Shown: positions 8,576 through 16,814, numbered from the stretch's first letter. The stretch: 64,000 nucleotides of DNA from Bradyrhizobium sp. cir1 (GCF_014198245.1 NZ_JACIHE010000001.1:682001-746000); one strand, 5' to 3'. Made by a program: numbers and translations. The notes: generated by a model from the sequence alone, not told the origin.

Positions 8576-8652
8576 GTAGCCCGGATGAGCGAAGCGATAT
8601 CCGGGACTTCTCTTGCCACCGACCCGGATGTCGCTCCGCTCATCCGGGCTAC
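8576..8652. repeat. Palindromic repeat, GTAGCCCGGATGAGCG family, copy 3
   Basis: Starts GTAGCCCGGATGAGCGAAGC, with a variable centre, and ends CGCTCATCCGGGCTAC. It follows the stop codon of the small gene at 8663-8809 by ten bases. Confidence 0.9.
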
Positions 8653-8662
8653 GAAAGACAGC

Positions 8663-8809
8663 TCAGAAAAATCCGGGGCTGAGATCGAGGCCGTAAGTCA
8701 GGCTCAGCACGAACACGAACAGCGCGGCGGCCGCGAACAGCGCAAGATGCCTGAGAATGAATTCACGCGGCGACGTAGTGGCGGCAACGGCTTTTTGCGC
8801 AACGGGCAT
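8663..8809 (-). CDS. Small membrane protein, 48 residues
   Basis: Starts MPVAQKAVAATTSPREFIL at an ATG preceded by GGAGGTCGTTC, a strong ribosome site. One transmembrane helix (HLALFAAAALFVFVLSLTYG) ends at DLSPGFF. The short basic N-terminus suggests the C-terminus is periplasmic. Function unknown. Confidence 0.7.
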   Translation of the reverse strand: MPVAQKAVAATTSPREFILRHLALFAAAALFVFVLSLTYGLDLSPGFF

Positions 8810-8947
8810 GAACGACCTCCAGTATGATTCCGGAAATGGCCGCTCAATATGCGGCGCGCGCATCAGGCGCCGCGATCTCCGAAACAAATATTAAGAAGAT
8901 CACAGGCGTCTTGAACGGCCGTACAAAACGCACGGCTCCTGCCATAA

Positions 8948-8980
8948 AGAAAAACCGCGCTCCCAAGGGAACGCGGTTCC
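8948..8980 (-). terminator. Terminator for the secreted protein at 9058-9306
   Basis: On the minus strand AACCGCGTTCCC and GGGAGCGCGGTT form a stem with a two-base loop, followed by TTTCTTT. Position and orientation fit the gene ending at 9058. Confidence 0.75.
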
Positions 8981-9057
8981 AACCTGACACGAGGCCTTCT
9001 TAAAACCCGAATCTTGCGGTAGGCACGATGCGCGCGCACCGTGCTCGTTGCGGAAGC

Positions 9058-9306
9058 TTAGCGGGCCGATCCCACCGTCGCCGTCTTCACGTGGCGCGGG
9101 GCCAGGACGCTGGCCTGCAGCGCCGTCACGCTGGTGGCGGGCGCCGACACCTGCTGCTCGACGTGGTTGGCACCGAGCACGCGGACCTGCACGGGCGAAG
9201 CCGGAATGCCATTGGCCTCGTAGGCCGGAAGCTCGGCGGCGAAGGTGGCAGTCGAGCCCGCGATGGCGAGGACGGCGGCTGCGATCGACAAGGTCTTCTT
9301 GTTCAT
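9058..9306 (-). CDS. Small secreted protein, 82 residues
   Basis: Signal peptide MNKKTLSIAAAVLAIAGSTA with cleavage near TFAAE, then a mature part of about 58 residues (ELPAYEANGIPASPVQVRVL, GANHVEQQVSAP) ending PRHVKTATVGSAR. GGAG lies nine bases before the ATG and a clear terminator follows. Probably periplasmic; no recognised domain. The AT-rich upstream region (9340-9420) is a likely promoter, but no consensus could be fixed. Confidence 0.75.
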   Translation of the reverse strand: MNKKTLSIAAAVLAIAGSTATFAAELPAYEANGIPASPVQVRVLGANHVEQQVSAPATSVTALQASVLAPRHVKTATVGSAR

Positions 9307-9456
9307 TGGTGATGCTCCAGCAGGAAGTTTCGGAGCACATCTAAGCCTGATTTGCTGCGTTGCGACATGCGTTGTTGCAACGCAATATAGCGTCTAGCGC
9401 ATGGCAATATATTTAACGCGTCCAGGGTCTTGGACGGATTTCCTGATTCGGCGGGT

Positions 9457-9660
9457 TCAGCCGCCCAGGACGTCGCCCCAGCCGTCGAAGACATAGGCCT
9501 TCCAGGCCACGGTTCCATCGCCGCGGAGGCGGCTGGCCCGCCGATAGTCGTCGGCCTGATCGGCGGTCCAGGTGATGATTCTGCCGGAGACACGATCGTG
9601 CAGGATGGCGGGCTCGGTGGGATCGAAGGCGTCCATGGGACGAAGCGAGGAATGCGTCAT
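9457..9660 (-). CDS. Hypothetical protein, 67 residues
   Basis: MTHSSLRPMDAFDPTEPAIL opens a compact acidic protein with RVSGRIITWTADQADDYRRA and ends VFDGWGDVLGG. Regular amino-acid composition and several Trp make it more convincing than the overlapping frames on the other strand. No strong Shine-Dalgarno sequence precedes the ATG. No family named; moderately supported. Confidence 0.5.
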   Translation of the reverse strand: MTHSSLRPMDAFDPTEPAILHDRVSGRIITWTADQADDYRRASRLRGDGTVAWKAYVFDGWGDVLGG

Positions 9661-9912
9661 GGCCGACCAACGCGCTCCACTTGGCGAAAGTTGCCGCAAA
9701 GCGTCAGATTCGTATTTATCGAATTTTGGCGTCCGGGAACCTGGAACACGCGCGTGTCTCCGCAGCCACACTCCCCGAAAAAGCCCATTTTCGCCCATTT
9801 GCGCCATTGCGCCGCCACACGGTCCCCCGAACAATTGACGGGCTGCGTGCCTTTCTGTGCAAGACTGTTCGGACAAGACTGGTTCGGGCAGAACCGTTTG
9901 GAGGCAGGGATC

Positions 9913-11211
9913 ATGAATGATCGGCGGTCTCTCCTGGTGGCAGTCGCCTGCCCCTCGGCCGTCATGGCCGGCTGGGTGGCGCTCTCTCTGTCCGCCTATG
10001 CCCCTGCCCTGATCGAGAACAGCAGCGCCAACGCGGCCGCAATCTCGCGTGCCAAAGACCTCAGCCGTCTCGATCTCGCCGACCTTCCCCGCGCTGCAAC
10101 GATCGAGGATGGCATTGCGCTGACGGCCGACATCGCCGCCGCCGTCGCAGCGACACCAATGCCGGTGGTCACCGAGGCAGCGGCGCCCGAGGTGCCCGCC
10201 CCCGCCATCAAGCTCGCCTCCGCCGATCCGGCGCTGATCCTGCCGAGCGAGCCGCCCGCGCCGCAAATTCTGCCCGAGCCGGCACCCGCGGCCAGCGAGG
10301 CAACGCCGGCGCAGGAGCCGGTCAAGTTGGCATCCGCCGATCCCGCCGAGATCGTGGCGACCGACGCGCTGTCACCCGCAGCCCTCGCGACCGGGCCGGC
10401 AGCCATCACAGAGAGCAAGGCGTCACCGCCTGCCGACACCATCGCCGTGCTCGACGAATGCTTCGTCGTGGACGCCTGCATCGACCGCTATCTCTGGGCG
10501 CTCTACCAGCGCACGCCCAAGGAGGACTCGATCAAGGTCGAGGAGCGCCGCGCCGTCACCGTCAAGCGCCGGGGCAAGATGGTCACGGTGATGCGCAGCT
10601 TCACGAAGCTGGTCGACGAGGATTTCGGCTGGAAGGATCCGAAAGCGGCCGACCATGCCGGCATGTCGATGATGAATTACGTCATCGGCGGCATGGACAA
10701 GAGCTTCAAGCGCAAGCTGTTCCGCACGCTGCTCGCCGCCGAAGCCGCCGGCCTGTCGCCGGGCATCACCAGCGCGTTCCGCGACGACTACCGCCAGTCG
10801 ATCGCGAGCGGCCTGAAGGCCGCCTCCGACCGCTCCTATCACGGCGGCAGCACGCGCGGCGGCTATGGCCACGGCATGGCGGCCGACATCGTCTCGACCG
10901 CCGGCAACAACCGCGCTCAGCGCTGGGTCTCGACTGAAGTGTTGTGGAAATGGGTCGACGCCAACGGCAAGGCGTACGGCATCGGCCGGCCCTATCTCGG
11001 CCGCGATCCGCCGCATGTCGGCCCGATCGACGGCGCCGAATACATCTCGAAGCGTGGCACGGCGGACCGCAAGGAGGTCGCCAGCGCCAAGCCGAAGAAG
11101 GCACGGGCCGTGGCGCATGCAAGGCTGCCGAAGGCGCAAGCCACGCGCGAGCAGAAAGGCTCGGCCAAGCCGCAGAAATCGGCGCAATCGGCCGGTAAGC
11201 GCGCGACCTGA
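9913..11211 (+). CDS. Exported M15-like (D-Ala-D-Ala carboxypeptidase type) protein
   Basis: 432 residues starting MNDRRSLLVAVACPSAVMAG, whose hydrophobic stretch to about residue 35 is a signal anchor. A 130-residue Ala/Pro/Glu linker contains two KLASADPA repeats. The globular domain (about residues 190-385) has SPGITSAFRDDYRQS, then GGYGHGMAADIVS and DPPHVGPIDG, which resemble the His/Asp and His zinc-ligand segments of peptidase family M15, though spacing differs from VanX/VanY. The C-terminus is Lys/Ala-rich. Likely a periplasmic peptidoglycan protein; activity unproven. Confidence 0.65.
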   Translation: MNDRRSLLVAVACPSAVMAGWVALSLSAYAPALIENSSANAAAISRAKDLSRLDLADLPRAATIEDGIALTADIAAAVAATPMPVVTEAAAPEVPAPAIKLASADPALILPSEPPAPQILPEPAPAASEATPAQEPVKLASADPAEIVATDALSPAALATGPAAITESKASPPADTIAVLDECFVVDACIDRYLWALYQRTPKEDSIKVEERRAVTVKRRGKMVTVMRSFTKLVDEDFGWKDPKAADHAGMSMMNYVIGGMDKSFKRKLFRTLLAAEAAGLSPGITSAFRDDYRQSIASGLKAASDRSYHGGSTRGGYGHGMAADIVSTAGNNRAQRWVSTEVLWKWVDANGKAYGIGRPYLGRDPPHVGPIDGAEYISKRGTADRKEVASAKPKKARAVAHARLPKAQATREQKGSAKPQKSAQSAGKRAT

Positions 11212-11215
11212 GCCG

Positions 11216-12034
11216 TTACGGCTTGCGTCCCGCTGAGGGCAGCGGCACGAGCCGCATCTCGGTCGTGCCGGCCTCTTGCGTGCGCACCAGCACGGCAAAG
11301 ATGGTCTCGACCGCGAGCCGCACCGCGGCCTCCATCGCCTTGCCCTTGGCCAGATGCGCCGCGATCAGGCCGGTGAGCAGATCGCCGGTGCCATAGGGGC
11401 GGATCGGCAGTCGCGGCGTCGCAAAGCGTGACAGCTGGCCGTCCGCACAGAGGATCGTCTCCACCTGCCCCTCGGGCGTGTCAGTGAGCGTGCAGCCGGT
11501 CGCAACGACGTCGATGCGGCCCTCGCCCGCGAGCGCCGCGCACGCCCCGCGCAGGCCCTGGGTATCCGCGATCGCAAGACCTGCGAGCAGTTCGAGTTCG
11601 AACAGGTTCGGCGTCGTCAGGTTCGCGGCCGGCAGCAGCCGGTGCCGCACCACATCCAGGATGCCATCGGCGACATAGACGCGGCCATCGTCCCCGATCA
11701 CGGGATCGCAGAGATAGACGAGCTTCGAATTCCGCGTCAGCGCCCGCTCGACGAAATCGGCGACGACGGCCGCATTGCCGGGCGAGCCGAGATAGCCGGT
11801 GACCAGCACCGCGGCCTCGTCGACGAGATCGCGCTCCTCGACGCCTTTGAGGAGATCGGCAACGAGCTCGGTCTCCAGCACGCGGCCGCGGAGGGTTGGA
11901 TAGCGCGGGTGGTTCGACAACAACGTGGTCGGCACCGCCGCGACGTTCACGCCCTCCGCCTGCATGGCGTAGGCGGCCGCGCTGTTGCCGACATGGCCGT
12001 GGACCACCTGGCTTTGAATGGAGATGACGAGCAT
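11216..12034 (-). CDS. pdxY: Pyridoxal/pyridoxamine kinase PdxY
   Basis: 272 residues, ribokinase fold. Phosphorylates pyridoxal in the PLP salvage pathway. The N-terminus MLVISIQSQVVHGHVGNSAA carries the substrate-binding Ser and His-Gly-x-x-Gly segment, TPNLFELELL is the central motif, and RPYGTGDLLTGLIAAHL holds the catalytic Asp of GTGD. It lies 48 bases downstream of the PaiB-like FMN-binding gene on the same strand, so they may be cotranscribed. Start at the ATG giving the canonical N-terminus. Confidence 0.88.
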   Translation of the reverse strand: MLVISIQSQVVHGHVGNSAAAYAMQAEGVNVAAVPTTLLSNHPRYPTLRGRVLETELVADLLKGVEERDLVDEAAVLVTGYLGSPGNAAVVADFVERALTRNSKLVYLCDPVIGDDGRVYVADGILDVVRHRLLPAANLTTPNLFELELLAGLAIADTQGLRGACAALAGEGRIDVVATGCTLTDTPEGQVETILCADGQLSRFATPRLPIRPYGTGDLLTGLIAAHLAKGKAMEAAVRLAVETIFAVLVRTQEAGTTEMRLVPLPSAGRKP

Positions 12035-12082
12035 GCGGAGGTCCGTAAGGTCAATCGCGGTGCAAGGCAAGCGCAGCCCGGA

Positions 12083-12724
12083 TCACGAAAAATCGTACCC
12101 GAGCCCCTGGCGCAGCGCCTGCATCTTCCGCGCCAGCCGCCGATGCCCCGTCTCCTCCGACCGCGCCAGCCGGCCCGCGACCGCGACATGATCCGCATCG
12201 CTCTTGTGCTGGTTGAGCTTGGCCTGCCCTTCGACGGTATCGACCACGAGATCGATGACGCGGATCGCCGCCAGCATGCTCTCGCGCTTGCCCGGCTCCA
12301 TCCGTGCCAGGTCCCATGGCGGTTTTGGCAAACGCGCCTCGGCGACCGCGAGCAGCGCATCGCCATGTCCACGGTTCTCATCCAGCCCGCGCAGATGCGC
12401 CACGCCCGACAGGTGCACGGCCTCGTAGAGCCAGGTCGAGACGTTGTCCTTCGAGGCATACCAGTCATTGGAGACGTAGGCATCGTCGCCGGCCACGATC
12501 AGCAGGAATCGCCTCGCGCCGTCCGCCAGCGCAACGAGCGGATTCCTGGCGGTGAGGTGGATCTGCACGATGGAGCGCCCGTCGCGCTGCTCCAGCACGA
12601 ACGGCACGTGCGAGGCCCGCGGCCCGCGCTCATCCGCTGCTACGACCACGCCGAAGCCGCGTTGCCCGGCGAATTCCAGCGCAGCCTGCTCCTCGATATG
12701 GAATTGGGGACGGAGGACATGCAT
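12083..12724 (-). CDS. PaiB-type FMN-binding split-barrel protein (putative negative regulator)
   Basis: 213 residues. MHVLRPQFHIEEQAALEFAG begins the PaiB family signature. Further family stretches are GPRASHVPFVLEQRDG, IQIHLTARNPL-like (IVQIHLTARNPLVAL), YVSNDWYASKDNVSTW and a helical C-terminus with DLARMEPGKRESMLAAI. Full length. In Bacillus PaiB is called a transcriptional regulator, but the fold is that of FMN-binding oxidases and its biochemistry is unsettled. It precedes pdxY on the same strand; TetR 12818-13462 is 93 bases upstream. Confidence 0.85.
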   Translation of the reverse strand: MHVLRPQFHIEEQAALEFAGQRGFGVVVAADERGPRASHVPFVLEQRDGRSIVQIHLTARNPLVALADGARRFLLIVAGDDAYVSNDWYASKDNVSTWLYEAVHLSGVAHLRGLDENRGHGDALLAVAEARLPKPPWDLARMEPGKRESMLAAIRVIDLVVDTVEGQAKLNQHKSDADHVAVAGRLARSEETGHRRLARKMQALRQGLGYDFS

Positions 12725-12817
12725 GGCGCGGCGCTCGATTGGCTCGACGAAGAACGAGGCAAGGCTAACCCATCGTACGCCGAAATCAGAAACGATATCG
12801 GCCCGCAAACGCGGATG

Positions 12818-13462
12818 TCAGGAATGATTTCGGCGCCGCTCAAGCTCGCCGAGATAGGCGCAGAACATGTCGGCCAGTCCGTCGGCCTGGCGCGCGATCT
12901 CGGTTTCGCTGCGTGGCGCCTCCGAGAACCTTTTGCCGACCTCGCTCAGCGTCGTCGTGATCAGCTCGCCGGCGAGAGCGCGCGTCGCGTCCGTTGCCCT
13001 GGGCAGCGCCTCCCGCATGAACGCCGCGACGATTCCCTTGCCGGCAGCCCGCGCGTCTTGCGCCTCGGGCGCATCGCGATAGAGCGGCGCGGCATCGCTG
13101 AGGGCGGTGCGGATCGCGGCCTCCTCGCACTCGGAGCGGATGAAGGCATTGACCAGCGCGCGCAGCCGCAGCGGCGGCGGCTTCGCATCGTCCGCGAGGA
13201 TGCCGCGCAGCATGTCGCTCGTGCGCCGCCATTCATCGCTCTGGAGGCGGAACAGGATCGCCGCCTTGTTCGGGAAGTATTGATAGAGCGAGCCGACGCT
13301 CACCCCGGCCCGCTCCGCCACCCGCGCCGTGGTGAAACGCTGCGCCCCTTCCTTCGCCAGGACCTGAACAGCCGCATCCAGAATGGCCGCCACAAGCTCC
13401 GTGGAGCGCGCCTGTTGCGGCTGTTTTCGCGAGGAAACTGAACGGCTTCGACGATCGGCCAT
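12818..13462 (-). CDS. TetR/AcrR-family regulator
   Basis: 214 residues starting MADRRSRSVSSRKQPQQARS. The helix-turn-helix is in FTTARVAERAGVSVGSLYQY followed by FPNKAAILFRL; the C-terminal ligand/dimer domain is helical. It is divergent from the O-methyltransferase at 13560, with only 97 bases between start codons and a near-perfect palindrome in that space. It probably represses itself and the methyltransferase, and possibly the paiB-pdxY genes behind it. Confidence 0.9.
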   Translation of the reverse strand: MADRRSRSVSSRKQPQQARSTELVAAILDAAVQVLAKEGAQRFTTARVAERAGVSVGSLYQYFPNKAAILFRLQSDEWRRTSDMLRGILADDAKPPPLRLRALVNAFIRSECEEAAIRTALSDAAPLYRDAPEAQDARAAGKGIVAAFMREALPRATDATRALAGELITTTLSEVGKRFSEAPRSETEIARQADGLADMFCAYLGELERRRNHS

Positions 13463-13487
13463 GGCGTATCCAGGGAATGCGAATAGG

Positions 13488-13511
13488 AAATGCGACGAAT
13501 TAGTCGTATTT
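13488..13511. promoter_or_regulatory. Palindromic operator between tetR and the O-methyltransferase gene
   Basis: Left half AAATGCGACGAA and right half TTAGTCGTATTT are reverse complements at 10 of 12 positions with no spacer. It lies 26 bases before the TetR start and 49 before the methyltransferase start, which fits a shared TetR operator. Confidence 0.7.
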
Positions 13512-13559
13512 GAGCTTCCGCGCAAGCACGTGCTTGTTCGCGATCTCTGGAGACCTGAA

Positions 13560-14225
13560 ATGACCACCCCCACCATCACATCGCTTGCGCCGCTGCTGGA
13601 TCGCCTCTTCCTCGAGGCCGAGGCAGCAAGCGGCGCAACGCACGCAGCCGTCGCGGATCTGTCCGATGCCGAACGGACGCGGATGCTGCGGAGCAAGACC
13701 GACTACCGCGATCTCTATGGACGCCTGAAGGACGCGCCGCTCGCGGTCTCGCGCGAGACCGGTGTGCTGCTCTACATGCTGGCGCGCAGTTCCCGCGCCA
13801 AAACGATCGTCGAGTTCGGCACCTCGTTCGGCATCTCGACCCTGCACCTTGCCGCAGGCTTGCGCGACAATGGCGGCGGCCGCCTCATCACCAGCGAGTT
13901 TGAGCCATCGAAAGCAGTGCGGGCGCGGGAGAACCTGTCGGCCGGCGGCTTGATCGACCTCGTCGAAATCCGCGAGGGCGATGCGCTGCAAACGCTCAGT
14001 GCCGATCTGCCTGATACGATCGATCTCGTGCTGCTCGACGGTGCCAAGGCGCTCTACCCCGAGATCCTGGATCTGATCGAAGGCCATCTCAGACCGGGTG
14101 CGATCATCCTCGCCGACAACGCCGACGACAGCCCCGACTATCTGGCGCGGGTGCGTGCGCCCGGCAGCGGCTATATGTCGACGCCCTTCGCCGAAGACGT
14201 CGAGCTCTCCGTGCGCATCAGCTAG
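13560..14225 (+). CDS. Class I SAM-dependent O-methyltransferase (COMT/CCoAOMT-like)
   Basis: 221 residues. Motif I is KTIVEFGTSFGISTLHLAAG, followed by the acidic residue in LITSEFEPSKA, the metal/substrate segment IDLVLLDGAKALYPEIL and ILADNADDSPDY, typical of the cation-dependent O-methyltransferase family. The N-terminal helix region (LSDAERTRMLRSKTDYRDLY) precedes the fold. Likely methylates a catechol-like or other small hydroxylated compound. Divergent TetR and shared operator suggest induction by the substrate. Confidence 0.85.
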   Translation: MTTPTITSLAPLLDRLFLEAEAASGATHAAVADLSDAERTRMLRSKTDYRDLYGRLKDAPLAVSRETGVLLYMLARSSRAKTIVEFGTSFGISTLHLAAGLRDNGGGRLITSEFEPSKAVRARENLSAGGLIDLVEIREGDALQTLSADLPDTIDLVLLDGAKALYPEILDLIEGHLRPGAIILADNADDSPDYLARVRAPGSGYMSTPFAEDVELSVRIS

Positions 14226-14253
14226 CGCCGTCCCGAACCACCACAAAAGCGTG

Positions 14254-14286
14254 GAGCCGCCGCACGATTCACCATGCGGCGGCTTC
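14254..14286 (+). terminator. Terminator hairpin after the O-methyltransferase gene
   Basis: GAGCCGCCGCA and TGCGGCGGCTTC form an 11-base-pair stem around a ten-base loop, 28 bases after the stop codon. No long T-run follows. Confidence 0.6.
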
Positions 14287-14370
14287 AGCCTGCGTTCCGA
14301 GATGTCGCAGGCCCGTCACTGACACGTGATAATTACCCCCGCCAAAAGCCGATCTCCGCATGCTAAACAT

Positions 14371-14390
14371 ACCTACCGCGCGGTATCTTT
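14371..14390. promoter_or_regulatory. Palindromic operator upstream of the SMR-TetR operon
   Basis: Perfect 12-base palindrome TACCGCGCGGTA at 14374-14385 within ACCTACCGCGCGGTATC, a shape often bound by TetR-type efflux regulators. It ends 14 bases before the first possible start of the SMR gene, where bound repressor would block transcription. Confidence 0.7.
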
Positions 14391-14399
14391 CCTGCCGCC

Positions 14400-14759
14400 A
14401 TGCCCGAGCCCGACATGACTTCCGCCTTCAACGCCTACGCCGCGCTTGCCCTCGCCATCGTCTTCGAGGTCACCGCGTCAGCCTTCCTGCAGCAATCCGC
14501 GCAATTCACGCGGCCGTGGCCGACGCTCGCCATGGTGCTGTTCTACGTCGCCTCGTTCTACGCACTGTCGGTCGCGATCCGGGTGATCCCCTTGAGCATC
14601 GCCTATGCGATCTGGGGCGGCGTCGGCATCATCCTGACCGCGACCGTCTCCTTCGTGCTGTTCCGCCAGATGCTGGACGCTGCGGCCTTCGTCGGCATCG
14701 GATTGATCGTATCAGGGGTCGTGATCATCAACCTTTTCTCGGAGACGACGGTGCATTGA
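14400..14759 (+). CDS. Small multidrug resistance (EmrE/QacE-type) transporter
   Basis: 119 residues, four transmembrane helices. The membrane-embedded acidic residue of the family is the Glu in LAIVFEVTASAFLQQS. Also seen are the conserved FTRPWPTLAMVLFYVASFY, IPLSIAYAIWGGVGI and final GLIVSGVVIINLFS, all closely matching EmrE. Exports cationic drugs in exchange for protons. A second ATG at 14415 is an equally good start. Its stop codon overlaps the start of the downstream TetR gene, so the two are translationally coupled. Confidence 0.9.
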   Translation: MPEPDMTSAFNAYAALALAIVFEVTASAFLQQSAQFTRPWPTLAMVLFYVASFYALSVAIRVIPLSIAYAIWGGVGIILTATVSFVLFRQMLDAAAFVGIGLIVSGVVIINLFSETTVH

Positions 14760-15328
14760 TGCCGGCGAGCGCCTATACCCGCGCCAAGCAGCCCGAACAG
14801 GTGCGGCGCGCCCTGCTCGATCACGCCGCGGCCATTGCCATGGACCATGGCGTCGCCGGCGTCACCGTGCAGGCGGTGGCGGCGGCGGCCGGCGTCACCA
14901 AGGGCGGACTGTTTCATCACTTCGGCAGCAAGCAGGCATTGATCGAGGGTCTGTTCGCCGACCTGCTCGGCCGCGTCGATGCCGAGATCGACGCCGCCAT
15001 CGAAGCCGATCCCAAGCCGCGCGGCAGCTTCACGCGCGCCTATGTCAATGCGGTGTTCACCGGCAAAGCCTTCGGCTTTGCCACGCCATGGGCGGCGCTG
15101 AGCATGGTCGTCGTCACCGATCCCTCACTGCGCCGGCTCTGGAACGACTGGATGAAGGCCCGGCTGAGGCACCACCGCGCGACCGACGGCACGCCCGAGC
15201 TGCAGATCGTGCGCCTCGCCGCCGACGGCGCCTGGCTGACCTTCGTCACGACCGGGCAGACACGGATGAGTGCCGACTTGCGCGCCGTGCACGATCGGCT
15301 GATCGCGCAAACTTATCGGCGCGGATAG
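14759..15328 (+). CDS. TetR-family regulator of the adjacent SMR pump
   Basis: 189 residues starting MPASAYTRAKQPEQVRRALL; the start A overlaps the pump stop (TGATG). The HTH lies in VTVQAVAAAAGVTKGGLFHH with the following FGSKQALIEGLF; the rest is a helical ligand domain containing WAALSMVVVTDPSL. Gene order pump-regulator under one palindromic operator implies autoregulated, drug-inducible expression. It converges on the haem-protein gene at 15339. Confidence 0.88.
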   Translation: MPASAYTRAKQPEQVRRALLDHAAAIAMDHGVAGVTVQAVAAAAGVTKGGLFHHFGSKQALIEGLFADLLGRVDAEIDAAIEADPKPRGSFTRAYVNAVFTGKAFGFATPWAALSMVVVTDPSLRRLWNDWMKARLRHHRATDGTPELQIVRLAADGAWLTFVTTGQTRMSADLRAVHDRLIAQTYRRG

Positions 15329-15338
15329 CCGATCTGCT

Positions 15339-15704
15339 CTATTGCGCGGTCACGGGCTTGGGCGGACGTGGCGCGGACTTGGACGGCTTTGTGCCAGGCT
15401 TGGTCGCGGGTCGCGGCGGCGGCGCATCGACGGACTCCAGATACGCGGCGAGCGCCTTGGCGGAGTCGGAACTGGTTGCGTAATGGTCCTTCAGGAACCA
15501 GGACAGCGTCAGGCTGAAGCGTCCCTTGGCAAGGCCGCGCGGGCTGCGGTGGCAGGTCGCGCAGCCGTCGGCAAACAGCTTTTCGGGCGACTTGCCCGCA
15601 TCGAGATTTTGCGCGGAGGCAACCGTCGCCGTCAGTGCGGCGGCCGCGGCAAGAATCATCAGGGGCGCGATCAGGCCGCGCCCCGGTCGGAATAGCGATA
15701 TCAA
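15339..15704 (-). CDS. Exported mono-haem cytochrome c-like protein with Pro/Lys tail
   Basis: About 121 residues. Signal peptide LIAPLMILAAAAALTATVAS-AQ, haem site ADGCATCHRSPRGLAKGRFS, then FSLTLSWFLKDHYATSSDSA and KALAAYLESVDAPPP, followed by a Pro/Lys-rich C-terminus. The sixth haem ligand is not obvious (no Met in the usual place; His in KDHYA is possible). TTG at 15704 was chosen because GGGGGGCG sits just before it; an ATG at 15767 lies inside a dispersed repeat and is less likely. Confidence 0.72.
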   Translation of the reverse strand: MISLFRPGRGLIAPLMILAAAAALTATVASAQNLDAGKSPEKLFADGCATCHRSPRGLAKGRFSLTLSWFLKDHYATSSDSAKALAAYLESVDAPPPRPATKPGTKPSKSAPRPPKPVTAQ

Positions 15705-15716
15705 TGTCGCCCCCCA

Positions 15717-15770
15717 GAGCGTTTTCAAGCGAAGTGGAGACCGGTTCGCATCAAGAAAACGCGTCAAAAA
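15717..15770. repeat. Dispersed repeat, GCGAAGTGGA-CCGGTTCGC family, copy 1
   Basis: Contains TTTTCAAGCGAAGTGGAGAC and AGAAAACGCGTCAAAA. A second copy with the same order of blocks is at 23749-23803. Confidence 0.85.
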
Positions 15771-15791
15771 TCCAGAGTTCCCGTCCTGCGG

Positions 15792-15968
15792 TCACGCCGC
15801 CAGCAACTGATCGAATTCGGGCGGCGCGTAGGCCTTGCCGTCCTGGTCGGTGATGACGACCCGCCAGCCCTCGCTCGCCCACACCTTTGCCTTCGCCACG
15901 ATGAGCAGCCGGCTCTCGCGGGCGAAACTGTACTTCTCATTGTCGCGTTCTGCGACCATTTTATAGGC
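15792..15968 (-). CDS. Small hypothetical cytoplasmic protein, 58 residues
   Basis: Body YSFARESRLLIVAKAKVWAS-EGWRVVITDQDGKAYAPPEF ends DQLLAA. The start is ambiguous: TTG at 15968 has AAGGGGA seven bases upstream and was preferred; the first ATG (15959) lacks a ribosome site. The compact beta-rich sequence is typical of a real small protein. It is divergent from the DUF3551 gene at 16110. Function unknown. Confidence 0.62.
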   Translation of the reverse strand, partial: AYKMVAERDNEKYSFARESRLLIVAKAKVWASEGWRVVITDQDGKAYAPPEFDQLLAA

Positions 15969-16109
15969 CAATGCGCATCCCCTTGCGTTGCCTTGCACCC
16001 GCCCCCTCGTGGCAGCGGGCTTTGGCGGCAATTCGCCGGGAGCGTGGCAATTTGGTGCCATCCGCAGGCAGCATTGTGCCTGGCTCCGGCGGGCCGACGG
16101 AGGTTGATC

Positions 16110-16385
16110 ATGCGCCCGACCATGAATGCGATTCAGCTTGTCGCAGGCTTGCTTGGCATCGCTTTGACCGGCGCGCCGGCAGCGGCGCAGACCTACGATC
16201 CGCGCTATCCCGTCTGCATCGAGGTCTACACCATCGACGGCAGCACTATCGATTGCAGTTTTACGACGATCGCGCAGTGCGCCGCGACAGCCTCAGGCCA
16301 GTCCGCGCAGTGCTACGCCAATCCCTATGCCACCCAGAGCAGGCAGCAAGGCCTGGCCTCGTCGCCGCCGCGACGAAACCGATAG
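16110..16385 (+). CDS. DUF3551 family secreted protein
   Basis: 91 residues. Signal peptide MRPTMNAIQLVAGLLGIALT with cleavage at PAAAQ, then the DUF3551 pattern: YPVCIEVYTIDGSTIDCSFT, TTIAQCAATASG, and CYANPY with four conserved Cys likely forming two disulfides. The family is abundant in Bradyrhizobium and periplasmic, with no assigned function. GGAGG stands six bases before the ATG. Confidence 0.88.
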   Translation: MRPTMNAIQLVAGLLGIALTGAPAAAQTYDPRYPVCIEVYTIDGSTIDCSFTTIAQCAATASGQSAQCYANPYATQSRQQGLASSPPRRNR

Positions 16386-16404
16386 CCTTAAGTCCGCACC
16401 CCGA

Positions 16405-16683
16405 TCAGTGGACACGGATGATGTGGGGACGGCCGAGATCGATCAGCCCCTGCACCGCCGAGAGACGGTCGTCGAGGGCTGCGATGGTGAGCAGCAAATT
16501 GTTACGGCGCTCGTCGAGCATGCCCATCTCGGCACCGGTCAGCTTCTTGCTCATCCGCTCCTTGTGAATCCCATCGAGGGATTTGCGCAGTCCGGCGATC
16601 AGGCCGGCCAGCTGCTTGGCCTCTTTGGTCATCGACCGCTTCGCGACATTTTGGCGGCGCGTCTCCGCCTGGCTCTGTCTCAT
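16405..16683 (-). CDS. Hypothetical helical protein, 92 residues
   Basis: Starts MRQSQAETRRQNVAKRSMTK six bases after GGGAGG (the in-frame ATG two codons earlier would overlap that site). All-helical, charged, with AKQLAGLIAGLRKSLDGIHK and LTGAEMGMLDERRNNLLLTI; no membrane segment. Convergent with the DUF3551 gene, 19 bases apart. Function unknown. Confidence 0.68.
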   Translation of the reverse strand: MRQSQAETRRQNVAKRSMTKEAKQLAGLIAGLRKSLDGIHKERMSKKLTGAEMGMLDERRNNLLLTIAALDDRLSAVQGLIDLGRPHIIRVH

Positions 16684-16814
16684 CGTCATCCTCCCGTGCC
16701 CCGCTGCCCCGAGTGGATGCTTGCATCTTTGGGTACACATCTTACGATCGATGAAATCTGCCCGCGAAGAACTTTCTTAAATTGTACGCGCACGGAACCC
16801 GGATCAGATCAGCA

